The notes beneath the pieces were generated by a model that did no database searches, had not been told where the DNA came from, and saw only the letters and a program-made list of their open reading frames with translations. Positions 62,182 to 63,081 of a DNA stretch of 63,081 bases are shown one piece after another. The stretch is from positions 1 through 63,081 of the forward strand of contig CAKRPS010000011.1 in the NCBI GenBank assembly GCA_934385475.1, given 5' to 3'. Position numbers and translations under genes: made by a program. Source of the DNA: an uncultured Lachnospiraceae bacterium. Its GTDB lineage: Bacteria; Bacillota; Clostridia; Lachnospirales; Lachnospiraceae. The stretch's first letter is position 1; every line of letters begins with the position of its first letter.

Positions 62182-62637
62182 TTACGCGCAAATCTCTCCT
62201 TCCAGATAACATTCACAAATATATTCTCTTGATTGATAATAAAAGTCAGTATTATAATTCGATATTGCACTATCAATCCATGATGTATATACTTCTACGA
62301 TTAAATCGACCACATCTTTGCATGTTTTTTCTTCCAAATCCTCTATCAGGCGTTCGTACACTTCACCAATAGTCCAATAATCAGGAACCTCGTATCTGCA
62401 CTTTGCAACATTATCAAAAGAATCTACCGGAATGTTTGTAAGACTAATGAATTCATCCGCGACCTTTTCAATGGGGTCACAGTGAAATACATCCGCGTAC
62501 TTATATATTCTTTTTATTGTATTTGTTCCTAAATGTTTTACAACATTTGAACGACGTTGTTTAGTCATTCTACCAATATATTCAATCAAGCTACAAGTAT
62601 AAAACAAGGCACTGTTATTCTTCGTCACGAACCTCAC
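62182..62637 (-). CDS. DUF3791-like protein, probable partner of the DUF3990 protein
   Basis: 151-aa helical protein. The N-terminal part (SALFYTCSLIEYIGRMTKQRR to about residue 70) resembles DUF3791 proteins. The C-terminal part has the motif VPDYWTIGEVYERLI and a helical tail ending in Cys/Glu-rich residues. DUF3791 genes often accompany DUF3990 genes as here; an antitoxin role is suggested by the arrangement but unproven. It overlaps the upstream gene by 23 bases. Confidence 0.65.
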   Translation of the reverse strand: MRFVTKNNSALFYTCSLIEYIGRMTKQRRSNVVKHLGTNTIKRIYKYADVFHCDPIEKVADEFISLTNIPVDSFDNVAKCRYEVPDYWTIGEVYERLIEDLEEKTCKDVVDLIVEVYTSWIDSAISNYNTDFYYQSREYICECYLEGEICA

Positions 62638-63081
62638 TTCCCTTCAAAAAATGTAACGTTGTTAATGCTTTGGCAGTATGAAAACTAATCTGATGCGTGG
62701 GATGCTTGAATTTTGCAAGGCTCCAAAATGCTTCTCTACTTATTTTCCCATCAATATAGTTTTGCACATAATTGAAAATAGTATCATCTGCCATTGGTCC
62801 CTCGACAATATCATATTCATGAGAATGCCCTGTTCTGCATGCTGCAATAAAATCCAACCATTCCTCTGTCATTTCTTCAAATATCTTCACATTCAAATTT
62901 CTATTTGGAATATATTTATATTCATTAAGAATACCTTCACCGGTAAACCTTGTAGCCCAGCGCTTAGCCTGCTCCTGAAAAAGTGTACAATAAAAACCAT
63001 AATAAAAATCCTTATTATATTTCTGTATTCTGATTTCAGGTTTTTTTACATATTCCTTGCTTCCGTGATACACTATTATCT
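62615..63081 (-). CDS. DUF3990 family protein, 5-prime end cut by window edge
   Basis: At least 152 aa. The N-terminus YHGSKEYVKKPEI and GFYCTLFQEQAKRWA match DUF3990, a family with an ADP-ribosyltransferase-like pattern (His in YHGS, Tyr in GFYCT). The frame is open to the window edge and reads Ile-Ile-Val before YHGS, so the true start codon probably lies just outside; the GTG at 63073 is a less likely start. Together with the overlapping DUF3791-like gene it may form a toxin-antitoxin-like pair; this is inference. Confidence 0.7.
   Translation of the reverse strand, partial: IIVYHGSKEYVKKPEIRIQKYNKDFYYGFYCTLFQEQAKRWATRFTGEGILNEYKYIPNRNLNVKIFEEMTEEWLDFIAACRTGHSHEYDIVEGPMADDTIFNYVQNYIDGKISREAFWSLAKFKHPTHQISFHTAKALTTLHFLKGSEVRDEE

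Overview
The window reads as chromosomal DNA of a spore-forming anaerobic Clostridia, most likely Lachnospiraceae (Bacillota). This is inferred from family content: a gerW-like sporulation gene, a cotJABC spore-coat operon, two SEDS/class B PBP pairs, a group B type [FeFe] hydrogenase, a Gx transporter next to a NusG domain II protein, DUF1292, DUF2953 and DUF4321 proteins, and MinCDE with MreBCD in one cluster. No rRNA, tRNA, CRISPR array or intact insertion sequence was seen.

Positions 1 to about 52.8 kb are conserved core, almost all on the minus strand. In transcription order (right to left) the blocks are: a GldF/GldG-type ABC exporter pair; an [FeFe] hydrogenase; gltX and a UvrD-like helicase; a GlgX-like protein and a DUF5662 protein; trpS, hflK, hflC, a NusG-II protein and a Gx transporter, ruvA, ruvB, zapA and a U32 peptidase; a second SEDS/PBP pair; a NUDIX protein; a DUF2953 protein, gerW and a small membrane protein; a J-domain protein; yloU and a fakA-like gene, recG, degV, miaB, mutS, mutL, miaA and an aluminium-resistance-type PLP enzyme; then radC, mreB, mreC, mreD, PBP2, minC, minD, minE and rodA (cut by the left edge). 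Plus-strand exceptions are rpmB, an HD-GYP protein, a DUF1292 protein and cotJABC.

The core has several oddities. The MreB phosphate-2 loop is degenerate. PBP2 carries an insert of about 240 residues before its transpeptidase domain. The HD-GYP protein has Tyr in place of the metal-binding His of the HD dyad. The GlgX-like protein has lost its GH13 catalytic motifs.

From 52.8 kb to the right edge the window looks like an accessory island. It holds a two-gene HipA-like kinase module with a palindrome at its transcription start; a remnant of a chloramphenicol-acetyltransferase-like gene; and a four-gene minus-strand cluster of WYL regulator, HAD phosphatase, 120-aa protein and a 790-aa protein with a glycine-rich membrane region. 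It also holds an Xre regulator, a ribbon-helix-helix protein, a membrane Ser/Thr kinase gene broken by one in-frame TAA at codon 40, its divergent HTH regulator, and a DUF3990/DUF3791-type pair cut by the right edge. A 16-bp near-palindrome is repeated exactly in front of the WYL gene and the ribbon-helix-helix gene.

The best candidate for an undescribed system is the WYL/HAD/120-aa/790-aa cluster. Its function is unknown to me; a defence or toxin role is a hypothesis from architecture only.
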